Shown here: piece after piece, positions 26,949 to 35,682 of the stretch | Layout of the letters: each line of letters opens with the position of its first letter | Position numbering within the stretch: position 1 is the stretch's first letter | NCBI GenBank assembly: GCA_016199985.1 | Contig: JACQFQ010000001.1 | Location: 1-53,076, forward strand | Length of the DNA stretch: 53,076 bases | Direction: 5' to 3' | Source of the DNA: Verrucomicrobiota bacterium | Lineage (GTDB): Bacteria; Verrucomicrobiota; Verrucomicrobiia; Limisphaerales; UBA11320 | Notes under the pieces: model-generated | Seen by the model: the letters and a program-made list of their open reading frames with translations, nothing else | Database searches by the model: none | Told to the model about the DNA's origin: nothing | Program-made: the position numbers and the translations under genes

Positions 26949-29900
26949 ATGAAACTCATGCACTCGCGCTTCGCGCTTCTTCTGCTCTGCGTCGTTTCTA
27001 TCTCGGCGCAGGCCCAAACGAGCAGCTTCACTTACCAAGGTCAGCTGATTCACAACGGCGCGCCCGCCAATGGTTCGTATGATCTGGTCTTTACGCTTGT
27101 TGGCGCCCCTGGCGGCGGCCCTGCCGTCGCTCCGCCGTTGACCAATTCTGCGACCGCCGTCACCAATGGGCTATTCACCGTCACGCTGGATTTCGGCGCA
27201 GGGGCGTTTCCCGGCGCTGATCGCTGGCTGGAGCTTGGCGTGCGCACGAACAACACGTGGGCCTTTACCACTCTACTTCCGCGACAGCCGCTCAGCCCCA
27301 CGCCCTATGCGATTCAGGCCGCCAACGCCGGAGTCGCCGCGAGCGTGAACGGGTTGGTTTCGGCGGCGCAGTTGTCCGGGACGATCCAGGCACGGAACAT
27401 CGGCGAGTCCTCCATCACCAGCGTTATGCTGGCCCCGGAGAGTGTGCATTCGAATCATCTGGCCCTCGGGAGCGTGACGGCCGCAGCGCTAGCGGATGGC
27501 AGCATCCATTCCAACCATCTCGCGGTAGGAAGCGTCCATTCGAACGCGCTGGCCCTCGCGAGCGTCACGGCCTTCGCGCTGGCGGACGATAGCATCCACT
27601 CTAATCACCTGGCGGTGGGGAGCGTCCACTCGAACGCGCTGGCCCTCGCGAGTGTTACAACCGGCGCCCTCGCCGACGGCAGCGTTCATTCCAACACGCT
27701 GGCTCTCGGGAGCGTCACGGCCTTCGCGCTGGCGGACGATAGCATTCACTCCAATCACCTGGCGGTGGGGAGTGTTCATTCCAATGCGTTGGCCCTTGGC
27801 AGCGTCACGGCCCTCGCCCTAGCCGATGGCAGCATTCATTCCAACCACCTCGCGGTAGGAAGCGTCCATTCGAACGCGCTGGCCCTCGCGAGCGTCACGG
27901 CCTTCGCGCTGGCGGACGATAGCATTCACTCCAATCACCTGGCGGTGGGGAGTGTTCATTCCAATGCGTTGGCTCTTGGCAGTGTCACAGCCCTCGCCCT
28001 AGCCGACGGCAGTGTTCATTCCAACGCGCTGGTTCTCGGGAGCGTCACGGCCTTCGCGCTGGCGGACGATAGCATCCACTCCAATCACCTGGCGGTGGGG
28101 AGCGTTCATTCCAATGCGTTGGCTCTTGGCAGTGTCACAGCCCTCGCCCTAGCCGATGGCAGCATTCATTCCAACCATCTGGCAGTAGGAAGCGTCCATT
28201 CGAACGCGCTGGCCCTCGCGAGCGTCACGGCCTTCGCGCTGGCGGACGATAGCATTCACTCTAATCACCTGGCGGTAGGGAGTGTTCATTCCAATGCGTT
28301 GGCTCTTGGCAGTGTCACAGCCCTCGCCCTAGCCGATGGCACTATCCATTCCAACCATCTGGCGGCGGGAAGCGTTGATTCAGGCGCGTTGGTCATCGGC
28401 AGCATCCATTCCAATCACTTGGCCGCCAGCGCGGTCAGCCCGGACAAGCTAACCGCATCCTGGAGCAGTCAGCTTTCCACCAGCATCTCCAATCCGAGCA
28501 TCGGCTCCTTGGAGCACTTCGGGGCGGCTGTGGCGGGAGTTGGGACGGACAAACTGCTCGTTGGCGCGCCTCAGGACTCCACTGGCGGCGACAATGTTGG
28601 CGCGGCCTATCTCTTAACCACCGCCGGCACAGTTCTCACCACGTTCCTGAAGCCTGGCGGACAGATTCAGGATCGCTTTGGTTCTGCGGTGGCGGCCGTG
28701 GGCCCGGACAAGGTCCTGATCGGCGCCGATGGTGACGACACCGGCGCAGCGGACGCGGGCGCAGCCTTCCTGTTCAGCACCAACGGCGCCTTGATCGCAA
28801 CGTTCACGAATCCGACACCAGCGGCCGCTGACTTCTTCGGCTTCTCAGTGGCGGCGGTCGGCGTGGACAAAGTGCTCATCGGCGCCCATGGCGACCATTC
28901 CGGCGCGAATGTTGGGGGCGCGGCCTATCTGTATAACACCAGCGGCGCTCTCCTCACCGTGTTCACAAATCCCACTCCGGCAAGCGGCGACCGTTTCGGG
29001 ATCGCCGTGGCGGCAGTGGGTTTGAATATGGTTGTTATTGGGGCTGATCGGGACGACACGGCCGCGGCCGACGCGGGCATCGCGTACCTGTTTAATACCG
29101 ACGGCGCACTGCTGGCCACAATTGCCAACCCAACCCCGGCGCCGGGTGATGCTTTTGGCGCCGCGCTGGCCGGGGTGGCTGGGGACAAAGTGCTGATTGG
29201 AGCGCCGGGAGACAACTCGAACGGCAACGCCGGCGGCGCCGCCTATCTTTTCAACACCAGTGGCGCATTGTTAGCGACCGTCACCAACCCCGCGGCGGCA
29301 AGCGGCGACCAGTTTGGGATTGCCGTGGCGGCGGTAGGCGCGAACACCATGACGATCGGCGCGCCGGCCGGTGATAGTGGCGGGACGAAGCCAGGCTCCG
29401 CCTATCTGTATAACGCCAGCGGCGCTCTCCTGAGCACGTTCCACAGTTCCCCCCTCTCTAACGGCGATCTTTTCGGCAGTGCGTTGGCCGGCGTTGGAAC
29501 AGACAAGATTCTCGTCGGAGCTCCGCAAGCGGACGCTGGCGCCGAGGACTCCGGGGCGGTGTATTTGTTCACGCTCGAATCATACACTCCGGGCCTTGTG
29601 GCGGACGCGGTGAGGGCGGGCTCCGTCACCACCACGCGACTTCAGGACGGCGCGGTGACGCTCGACAAACTCGACTCCAGCATTGGCATCTGGACGCGCG
29701 CGGCCAACAACGTCTATCGCGCCTCCGGCCGGGTGGGCATCGGCACGTCGACGCCGCAAACGACGCTCCATGTGCAGGGTGTCAACTCCCACCTCCGGCT
29801 ACACGACTCGGCGCGCGGCAACTTCTGGCACATCTTCACCGAGAACCATCCCAATGCGCTCATCTCCGGCAACCTTGTCTTCGCCCCCGGACCGGCCGGC

Positions 29901-30323
29901 ACGTACGGCTTCATCCAAAAATCCAGCGGCAACTACTTCTCAAGTTCGGACGCGCGCCTCAAACGGGATATCAACGGCCTACGCGGCGTTTTGGATCGTG
30001 TGCTCCGGCTCCGGCCCGTGACCTACCGATTCAAGTCCGCCTCGGACGCCGCGCCGCCGACAATCGGCCTGATCGCGCAGGACGTGGAGCCGTTGTTTCC
30101 GGAGGTCGTGGGTGAACACGACGGGATGAAGTGCCTGTCCTATTCGGAACTGGTGCCGGTCACCGTTGGCGCGATTCAGGAGTTGAATCAAAAACTGGAA
30201 AAGCGAGCGGATCGTCTTGAGCAGGAGTTGAAGCGGCGCGACGTCGAGAACGAGGAGCTCAAGGCCCGGCTGCAGAGACTGGAGACTCTGCTGAGCCAGC
30301 GCCTCACGAGAGGTGAGAACTGA
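26949..30323 (+). CDS. Secreted repeat protein with FG-GAP blades and S74 chaperone domain
   Basis: 1124 residues. Order: signal peptide (MKLMHSRFALLLLCVVSISA, cleavage near AQA-QT); an N-domain common to verrucomicrobial 'tail fiber domain' proteins (SFTYQGQL); about 33 decapeptides of the forms SIHSNHLAVG, SVHSNALALG and SVTALALADG (residues ~165-497); seven FG-GAP-like repeats each with FG..VA.VG.DKVLIGA (about 515-875); a GRVGIGTSTPQTTLHVQG stretch; then the S74 peptidase/chaperone of endosialidase, with the cleavage-site serine at S1000-D1001 (SSDARLKRDI); and a final coiled coil (~1075-1120). S74 domains trimerise fibres and then cut themselves off, so the product is predicted to be a trimeric surface fibre. 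Its ligand is unknown. Confidence 0.9.
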   Translation: MKLMHSRFALLLLCVVSISAQAQTSSFTYQGQLIHNGAPANGSYDLVFTLVGAPGGGPAVAPPLTNSATAVTNGLFTVTLDFGAGAFPGADRWLELGVRTNNTWAFTTLLPRQPLSPTPYAIQAANAGVAASVNGLVSAAQLSGTIQARNIGESSITSVMLAPESVHSNHLALGSVTAAALADGSIHSNHLAVGSVHSNALALASVTAFALADDSIHSNHLAVGSVHSNALALASVTTGALADGSVHSNTLALGSVTAFALADDSIHSNHLAVGSVHSNALALGSVTALALADGSIHSNHLAVGSVHSNALALASVTAFALADDSIHSNHLAVGSVHSNALALGSVTALALADGSVHSNALVLGSVTAFALADDSIHSNHLAVGSVHSNALALGSVTALALADGSIHSNHLAVGSVHSNALALASVTAFALADDSIHSNHLAVGSVHSNALALGSVTALALADGTIHSNHLAAGSVDSGALVIGSIHSNHLAASAVSPDKLTASWSSQLSTSISNPSIGSLEHFGAAVAGVGTDKLLVGAPQDSTGGDNVGAAYLLTTAGTVLTTFLKPGGQIQDRFGSAVAAVGPDKVLIGADGDDTGAADAGAAFLFSTNGALIATFTNPTPAAADFFGFSVAAVGVDKVLIGAHGDHSGANVGGAAYLYNTSGALLTVFTNPTPASGDRFGIAVAAVGLNMVVIGADRDDTAAADAGIAYLFNTDGALLATIANPTPAPGDAFGAALAGVAGDKVLIGAPGDNSNGNAGGAAYLFNTSGALLATVTNPAAASGDQFGIAVAAVGANTMTIGAPAGDSGGTKPGSAYLYNASGALLSTFHSSPLSNGDLFGSALAGVGTDKILVGAPQADAGAEDSGAVYLFTLESYTPGLVADAVRAGSVTTTRLQDGAVTLDKLDSSIGIWTRAANNVYRASGRVGIGTSTPQTTLHVQGVNSHLRLHDSARGNFWHIFTENHPNALISGNLVFAPGPAGTYGFIQKSSGNYFSSSDARLKRDINGLRGVLDRVLRLRPVTYRFKSASDAAPPTIGLIAQDVEPLFPEVVGEHDGMKCLSYSELVPVTVGAIQELNQKLEKRADRLEQELKRRDVENEELKARLQRLETLLSQRLTRGEN
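27440..28430 (+). repeat. 30-bp (decapeptide) tandem repeat array with 180-bp higher-order unit
   Basis: In-frame tandem repeats of 30 bp encode the decapeptides of the S74 protein. They combine into 60- and 90-bp blocks, and near-identical stretches recur at 180-bp spacing (for example, the block starting ggcggacgat at 27731 recurs at 27911, and that at 28061 recurs at 28241). One interval is 150 bp, showing loss or gain of one 30-bp unit. The near-identity implies recent duplication or gene conversion. Confidence 0.92.
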
Positions 30324-30417
30324 GCCCGACCGCGCGCGTTGACGGCGCGTTGGAGAGGTTGCCGTTGAAGAATGCCGCGGAGTTGTCAGCTAGAGCTCGT
30401 CATGGCCTCTCAACTGC

Positions 30418-31662
30418 TCATAGGCAGAACCACGGCAAAGCCGTGATCTGTTCATGCAGCTGAAGCGGACGCGGGCAACGACAGATCACGTAGCCGTGCT
30501 TTGCCTCCTTCGGTTTCTCATTCAGAAACGCGAGCAGATGCCGCGCATCGCTTACGGAGGGATTCTCGGTCCACTTCACCTCAATAGGAGTCAACCGGCC
30601 GCGTTGCTCAATAATGAAATCCACCTCGGCGCCATCGCGCGTGCGCTGATGATACAACTTTCCTCCGCCGAGGTATTGGAGGCGATTCCACAACTCGATG
30701 CCCACCCATTGCTCAAACACAGCCCCGGGATTCGCCTTCACGAGATCCGGCGAGGGATTCAATCCCGCCGCGGCGTGCCGCACGCCCAAATCGAAGAACA
30801 GGAACTTCGGCGTCGCGAGTAGGTTCTTGCGGGGACTTTTCGCATAGGCGGACACTCGGACTCCCACGAACATGTCTTCCAGCAATTGGTAGTATCCCTT
30901 CACTGTCGGTTGCGAGATGCCCGCTTCCTGCGAGATGTTCGCGTAATTGAGAATCTGCCCGGATTCGGCGGCCGCCAGTTGCAGGAACCGCACAAACGCG
31001 CCCCAATCTCTTACCAGCGCTTCGCGGCGGATTTCCTCCTCCAAATGCACAAATGCATAACCCCTTAAAAGTCCTGCCCGATCCTGCTGGTCTGCTGTCA
31101 CGATTCCCGGCAGCCCTCCATAAGCCAACCGCGTCAGCAAATCCCATGCGGGAAACGGGTGTTTCGCCGCGTTGCCGTCGCTCCAAGGAAACGGCAGCGG
31201 TGTCGCGGCGTGCGCTAGTCTGGCTTCCTTCACAGGCTGCTCGGCCAACGTTAGCGGAAACAAATGATGGACGAAGCTGCGGCCCGGCAGAAGGTTCGCA
31301 CCGGTCAACCGCAGCTTTCTGGCTGAACTGCCGCACAGCACAAATCGCCATCGCGATTTGTCCGCGTCATAGAGCATCTGCACCGCGTCGAAAATCGAAG
31401 GCACGGATTGAGCCTCGTCCACAAAAACGAACTGCCCCTTCCTGTCGGACGGCAGACTGCGGCAGGCTTGCGCAAATTCACCAGGGTTGGCCAGGTGCCG
31501 CGAACGCTCATGCGGGTCCGCCAGATTGAAACGCAAGACGTCTTCAGGCATCAGGCTGTTGAGCAGCGTAGACTTGCCTGTCTGCCGTGCGCCAAACAAA
31601 AGGTGCACGAAGGGTCGGCCCAACTTCGATTGCAGCGCGCTGGCATACCACCGATCAAACAT
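30418..31662 (-). CDS. AAA_14/DUF4143 ATPase
   Basis: 414 residues. The N-terminal AAA+ module has Walker A GARQTGKST near residue 29, Walker B FVFVDEAQ and sensor-like VLCGSSARKL. A winged-helix region (ISQEAGISQPTVKGYYQLLE, ~250) follows, then the DUF4143 C-terminal domain containing AEVDFIIEQRG and IEVKW, the D..ExK pattern of the PD-(D/E)xK nuclease fold. This family is widespread, often found near mobile or toxin-related genes, and its function is not established. The upstream DNA is conspicuously AT-rich and the gene is convergent with its upstream neighbour, so acquisition by transfer is plausible. Confidence 0.92.
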   Translation of the reverse strand: MFDRWYASALQSKLGRPFVHLLFGARQTGKSTLLNSLMPEDVLRFNLADPHERSRHLANPGEFAQACRSLPSDRKGQFVFVDEAQSVPSIFDAVQMLYDADKSRWRFVLCGSSARKLRLTGANLLPGRSFVHHLFPLTLAEQPVKEARLAHAATPLPFPWSDGNAAKHPFPAWDLLTRLAYGGLPGIVTADQQDRAGLLRGYAFVHLEEEIRREALVRDWGAFVRFLQLAAAESGQILNYANISQEAGISQPTVKGYYQLLEDMFVGVRVSAYAKSPRKNLLATPKFLFFDLGVRHAAAGLNPSPDLVKANPGAVFEQWVGIELWNRLQYLGGGKLYHQRTRDGAEVDFIIEQRGRLTPIEVKWTENPSVSDARHLLAFLNEKPKEAKHGYVICRCPRPLQLHEQITALPWFCL

Positions 31663-31710
31663 GCGCTTTAGTAATATCGCCTGTTTCTAAAATCAACTTT
31701 AGATTTATCG
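31663..31710 (-). promoter_or_regulatory. AT-rich promoter region with inverted repeat for the DUF4143 gene
   Basis: The bases before the ATPase start are AT-rich in a GC-rich background. An inverted repeat tctaaa-(6)-tttaga occupies 31686-31703. A candidate -35 (TTGATT) and TATTAC box can be read toward the gene, but their 14-base spacing is shorter than optimal, so the box assignment is weak. Confidence 0.45.
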
Positions 31711-31780
31711 CCATGTAAGAAGCGTGGAACGGCCTTGGGCTTTCGGCGTCCGTCCCTCGCTCATCGTGCCCCCAACCCTG

Positions 31781-33100
31781 TCACCGGGCGAAGAACAGCA
31801 ACCCGATGAATGCGAGAATCGGCGCCAGGATCGGGATCGCGAATCGAAAGAAGTAACCCAGGAATGTCGGCGTGTGGACCCGCGCGTGGTCGGCGATCGC
31901 TTTCACCATAAGGTTGGGTCCGTTGCCGATGTAGGTCATCGCGCCAAAAAAGACCGCCCCCAGCGAAACCGCCATGATCTGGGGTCCATGGGCCGCCAGG
32001 AATCCGGCCGAAAGCGCGGGATCGGCCAGCGACGCGCGCTCCGGCCCCAGCGCGGCGGTGAAGAAGGCGAGATAGGTGGGGGCGTTGTCGAGAACCGCGG
32101 AGAGGACGCCGGCGCCCCAATACAACCGCGCCGGGGAATGCAGCCCAAATTCGCCGGCGTGGATTGCGATGTAGTCGAGCGCGGGAGGCATCGTGGCGAA
32201 GATGCCGGCGAACACCCACGCCACTTCGCGGATCGGAGCGAGGCTGAACTCGTTGGCGTCGTGGAGCGCCTTGGGCGTCAGCCGATACGACGCGATGGCG
32301 GCGGCTATCATCATCCCTTCGCCCAGACCCGGGACGGACCGAACGAACACGCCCGCGAGGATTAACGCCAGGAAGAAAACATTCCGCAATCCCTCCACGT
32401 TCGATCGCGCTCCGCTGGTCTCGGCCTCACGGACCTCCCGGGGCGCGCGGAGAAAGTTTGCGCGGTCGAGCGCGAGGAAAACCACAAGGAGCGCGGCGAT
32501 GGCGATGAGCCAGGGAATCCACAATCGGGTCGCCGTCCAGAAGAACGGCACTCCGCTCAAGTACCCGAGAAAGAGAGGCGGATCGCCGATAGGCGTCAGA
32601 CAGCCGCCCACATTGCTCACAAGGAAGATGAAGAAGACGATGTGGAATTGAGTGATCCGATAGCGGTTCATTCGAATCCATGGCCGGATCAGCAGCATCG
32701 ACGCGCCGGTCGTGCCGATGAGGTTCGACAAAGCGCACCCCAGGAACAGGAAGACGCAGTTTCGCGCCGGCGTGGCCTCGCCTCGGACGTGAATAACGAT
32801 CCCTCCCGCCACGACATAGAGAGACCCGACGAGGGAGATGAACCGGAAGTAGTCCCAGCCGGCTTCGAGCATGCGGCTGGCCCCGTTCCCCCGCGCCAGG
32901 TAGGACGCGACCACGACTCCGCCAAGCGCGATCGCGACCTTCACATGATGCCTTTGCCACCACTCCGGGCGCAGGAAAGGAAGCAGCGCGATGGCGAGCA
33001 GCATCAGCGCGAACGGGAGCATCAGAGCCCCAGCGGGATGCGGGCCGACCTCGGCCACGGCGAAGCGAGCCCAGAGAGGGAACGATGCGGAAGCAACCAT
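31781..33100 (-). CDS. Na+/H+ antiporter or dicarboxylate/citrate-type carrier (CitMHS_2/NhaD-like)
   Basis: 439 residues with about 12 hydrophobic segments. The conserved SNLIGTTGASMLLIRPWIRM and NVGGCLTPIGDPPLFLGYL stretches match the putative sodium:proton antiporter group of the ion-transporter superfamily (CitMHS_2 in Pfam), related to NhaD and ArsB. A second symmetrical signature (VLDNAPTYLAFFTAALG, then GAMTYIGNGPNLMVKAIADH) supports an inverted-repeat fold. Sodium or proton coupling is inferred from the family; the substrate is not fixed. It diverges from the AraC/PocR-type regulator gene, with 230 bases between them. Confidence 0.9.
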   Translation of the reverse strand: MVASASFPLWARFAVAEVGPHPAGALMLPFALMLLAIALLPFLRPEWWQRHHVKVAIALGGVVVASYLARGNGASRMLEAGWDYFRFISLVGSLYVVAGGIVIHVRGEATPARNCVFLFLGCALSNLIGTTGASMLLIRPWIRMNRYRITQFHIVFFIFLVSNVGGCLTPIGDPPLFLGYLSGVPFFWTATRLWIPWLIAIAALLVVFLALDRANFLRAPREVREAETSGARSNVEGLRNVFFLALILAGVFVRSVPGLGEGMMIAAAIASYRLTPKALHDANEFSLAPIREVAWVFAGIFATMPPALDYIAIHAGEFGLHSPARLYWGAGVLSAVLDNAPTYLAFFTAALGPERASLADPALSAGFLAAHGPQIMAVSLGAVFFGAMTYIGNGPNLMVKAIADHARVHTPTFLGYFFRFAIPILAPILAFIGLLFFAR

Positions 33101-33320
33101 GCGCCAAGATCCTGAAGAGGACGCGCATGCCAGCGCAAGCCCTCAACGGACGGTCCAGCAAATCACGGACGGGGGAACGGCCGACAGGCTGCTAGGTGTT
33201 TTCCCCTATCCAGGCGGGGGATTCTTCGCAGATCGGATCAGCGCGTCATCCCATTTCGCGAGGAGCGGAATGACCCTAGGTTGCTTTCCGGCAACCCTAA
33301 TGAGTCGCCACAAACAGCAA

Positions 33321-33324
33321 AGGA
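33321..33324 (+). promoter_or_regulatory. Ribosome binding site of the PocR-AraC gene
   Basis: An AGGA site lies six bases before the ATG at 33331 and decides that start over the in-frame ATGs just downstream. A short hairpin (ggttgc/gcaacc at 33279-33296) lies 35 bases upstream. Confidence 0.7.
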
Positions 33325-33330
33325 ATACCA

Positions 33331-34248
33331 ATGAATGCTAATCGAATGATGGTGGACGCGTTGGCTGGCTCCCGGACTTATCAGGACTTCGAGCGGGCGT
33401 TTACGGGAGCAACCGGGCTTCCGCTCACGCTGCGGCCCATGGAGCACTGGCAGCTCGCGCTGCAGGGGCAGCGAAAGGCGAATCCATTCTGTGAAGTCAT
33501 GGCGCGCAAGAACGAAAGCTGCGCCGGATGCCTCCAAGTTCAAGAGCGTGTTTGCCGGGAGGCGGCAACGGCGTCGAGCTCCCTGACCTGCCCCCATGGC
33601 CTCGTGGAGATAGCCGTGCCGGTGCGCGTCGGCGACACGACGGTGGCGTTTCTGCAAACAGGTCAGGTGTTTCCCGAAAAGCCCACGAAGGCCCAGTTCG
33701 CCAAGGTTGCCGACACGCTGGCACGGCAGGGGCATGATCTGCCGGCCGAGCAGCTGGAGGCGTTGTATTTCGCCTCGCCGGTGGTTCCGCTCCCAAAGCT
33801 CGAAAGCGCACGCGACCTGCTGGTCGTTTTCGCGGATCACCTCGCCCTTCGCAGCAACCAGATCACCCTTCAGAGCCAGAGCATGGAGCCGCCAGTCATC
33901 ACCCGCGCAAAGCAATTCATCCGGGACCACATCCACGAGAACCTGACGCTGGACGCGGTTGCGAAATCGGTGAACACGAGCCGATTTTACTTCTGCAAGC
34001 TGTTCCGCCGCGCCACAGGCATTCACTTCACCGAGTATGTCAACCGGCTGCGGGTGGAGAAGGCGAAGGAGTTGCTGCTGAACCGGAATCTGCGCGTGAG
34101 CGAAGTCGCCTACGACGTGGGGTTCCAGTCCCTCACCCATTTCAACCGCGTGTTCCGAAAGCTGATGGGAGAATCCCCCACGCTCTACCGCAGCCACCTG
34201 CCGCGCGCCTCCGCCGCGCGCCAGCCCGAACACCGCCGCGGAGCCTGA
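33331..34248 (+). CDS. AraC-family regulator with PocR ligand-binding domain
   Basis: 305 residues. The N-terminal PocR domain (about 15-175) has the family's cysteine cluster, FCEVMARKNESCAGC (C54, C65, C68), then TCPHGLVEIAVPV. The C-terminal ~105 residues hold the two helix-turn-helix motifs of AraC proteins (LDAVAKSVNTSRFYFCKLF and LRVSEVAYDVGFQSLTHFNR). PocR regulates propanediol use in Salmonella; related domains are proposed to bind small hydrocarbons or metabolites. The target is unknown. Its neighbours are a divergent antiporter gene and, on the opposite strand, an SDR gene, which are candidate targets. Confidence 0.95.
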   Translation: MNANRMMVDALAGSRTYQDFERAFTGATGLPLTLRPMEHWQLALQGQRKANPFCEVMARKNESCAGCLQVQERVCREAATASSSLTCPHGLVEIAVPVRVGDTTVAFLQTGQVFPEKPTKAQFAKVADTLARQGHDLPAEQLEALYFASPVVPLPKLESARDLLVVFADHLALRSNQITLQSQSMEPPVITRAKQFIRDHIHENLTLDAVAKSVNTSRFYFCKLFRRATGIHFTEYVNRLRVEKAKELLLNRNLRVSEVAYDVGFQSLTHFNRVFRKLMGESPTLYRSHLPRASAARQPEHRRGA

Positions 34249-34255
34249 GGCGCTG

Positions 34256-35038
34256 TCAGGCCTTCGGCCTCCGATTCACCTTGTGGATCGCCGCCTGGTC
34301 GGTGCACTTGATGATCATCTCATCGATGTTCACGTGGGCCGGCCGGCTGGCCATCCAGAGCAGAGCCTCCGCGATATCGTCGGCCGTCAAGGGCTCGACG
34401 CCCTCGTAAACCTTGGCGGCGCGCGCGCGGTCTCCTTTGAAACGCACCACGGAAAACTCCGTTTCCGCCAGCCCGGGATCCAGCGTGCCGACGCGAACCC
34501 CGGTTCCGTTCAGCTCCAGCCGGAGCGCGCGGGTGATCTGCAGCTCGCCGGCCTTCGCGGCGCAGTACGCCGCGCCCCCCTCGTAGGCGACATGCCCGGC
34601 GATCGATCCCACGTTCAGAATGACGCTCCCCGGATTGGAGGTCAGCAGCGGCAAAGCCGACCGGGTCACGCGCAGGACGCCGAGCACATTCGTCTGCATC
34701 ATGGTCTCCCAGTCTTCATCCTTCCCGGTGGCCACGGAATCGATCCCCAGGGCGCCGCCGGCGTTGTTGATGAGAACATCCAATCGATCGGTGTGGCCGC
34801 GCGTCCATTGCAGAAACTCCTCCACGCTCCGCGTGTTGGAAACGTCAAGGGCGTGAACGTGCGCGACGGGCGATCCCATCTGTTGGGCCTCCTCGGCGAC
34901 CGCCTTCAGCCGATCGACACGGCGCGCTCCCAACAGCAAGCGCGCTCCAGCGCCGCCAAAGGTCCGCGCGGCCGCGGCGCCAAACCCGCTGGACGCGCCG
35001 GTGATCAAAACCCATTTGTCCTTCAGTCTTGAGCTCAT
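34256..35038 (-). CDS. SDR-family NADP-type oxidoreductase (YdfG-like)
   Basis: 260 residues. Nucleotide binding is by TGASSGFG with a basic ARRVDRL stretch after the second strand, typical of NADPH preference. NNAGGALG and the catalytic residues in GSIAG and YCAAK are present. The C-terminal half (LDPGLAETEFSVVRFKGD) is characteristic of the YdfG/serine 3-dehydrogenase-like group, which reduce hydroxy acids such as 3-hydroxypropionate or malonic semialdehyde. The substrate is therefore only inferred. It ends seven bases after the convergent PocR-AraC gene, and def follows upstream on the same strand with a 56-base gap. Confidence 0.92.
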   Translation of the reverse strand: MSSRLKDKWVLITGASSGFGAAAARTFGGAGARLLLGARRVDRLKAVAEEAQQMGSPVAHVHALDVSNTRSVEEFLQWTRGHTDRLDVLINNAGGALGIDSVATGKDEDWETMMQTNVLGVLRVTRSALPLLTSNPGSVILNVGSIAGHVAYEGGAAYCAAKAGELQITRALRLELNGTGVRVGTLDPGLAETEFSVVRFKGDRARAAKVYEGVEPLTADDIAEALLWMASRPAHVNIDEMIIKCTDQAAIHKVNRRPKA

Positions 35039-35094
35039 GGTTGGTTCGGGGTCGATGGTGAAAAGGACCGCCGCCGGGGGGCGGCGAAGCGGAG

Positions 35095-35682
35095 TCAGCG
35101 TTTCGAGGGGCGGGGGGCGCGGGCGAGCGCGTCCTTGGTGTCGGCCATGAGCGCGTCGAGCTCGGGCTGCAGCTCGCGTTTCTTCGCGCTGGTCATCCGA
35201 TCAATGAAGAGAATGCCGTGAAGGTGATCTGTTTCGTGCTGCGCCGCGCGAGCCAGCAGGCCGCCCGCCCGAAAGGAAAGCGTCTTGCCGGCGGGGCTCA
35301 ACGCCGTGACGTCCACCGCGGCGGGCCGGGCGATGTCGGCAAAAATCTCGGGGAAGCTGAGGCACCCTTCCCCTCCGATGACCGGATCCGCGGCCGGCTT
35401 GACCTCCGGGTTAATGAGGACCAGGGGCATCCATTCGTTGATGTCCGCGGGCTGGCCGTCGATCTCCATCGTCGAGGGCCTGTCGGTGGCCTCCCGGACA
35501 TCGATCACCGTGATCTGGAGCGCCCGCGCCACCTGCTGCGCGGCGAGCCCGACGCCGCGCTCGTCGTACATGGTTTCCAGCATGTTCGCGATGAACTCGC
35601 GGATTTCCGGAGTGATTTTTTCGACGCGCGCTCCCTTCTGCCGGAGCACGGGGTGACCATATTTGACAATGGGCAGAATCAT
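35095..35682 (-). CDS. def: Peptide deformylase
   Basis: Removes the formyl group from nascent N-terminal methionine. All three signature motifs are present: GVGLAAQQ (43-50), EGCLS with metal ligand C107 (105-109) and QHETDHLHG with H149, E150 and H153. Length is 195 residues. I start at the ATG (35682) that overlaps the stop of the upstream sugar-kinase gene (ATGA); an in-frame TTG five codons earlier is less likely. Overlap with a PfkB kinase gene means coupled translation. A tail rich in Ala, Arg and Pro (LARAPRPSKR) extends past the usual fold. Confidence 0.96.
   Translation of the reverse strand: MILPIVKYGHPVLRQKGARVEKITPEIREFIANMLETMYDERGVGLAAQQVARALQITVIDVREATDRPSTMEIDGQPADINEWMPLVLINPEVKPAADPVIGGEGCLSFPEIFADIARPAAVDVTALSPAGKTLSFRAGGLLARAAQHETDHLHGILFIDRMTSAKKRELQPELDALMADTKDALARAPRPSKR

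Noticed and set aside
27440..28430. CRISPR array
   Set aside because: Repeats are in-frame, contiguous and without unique spacers.
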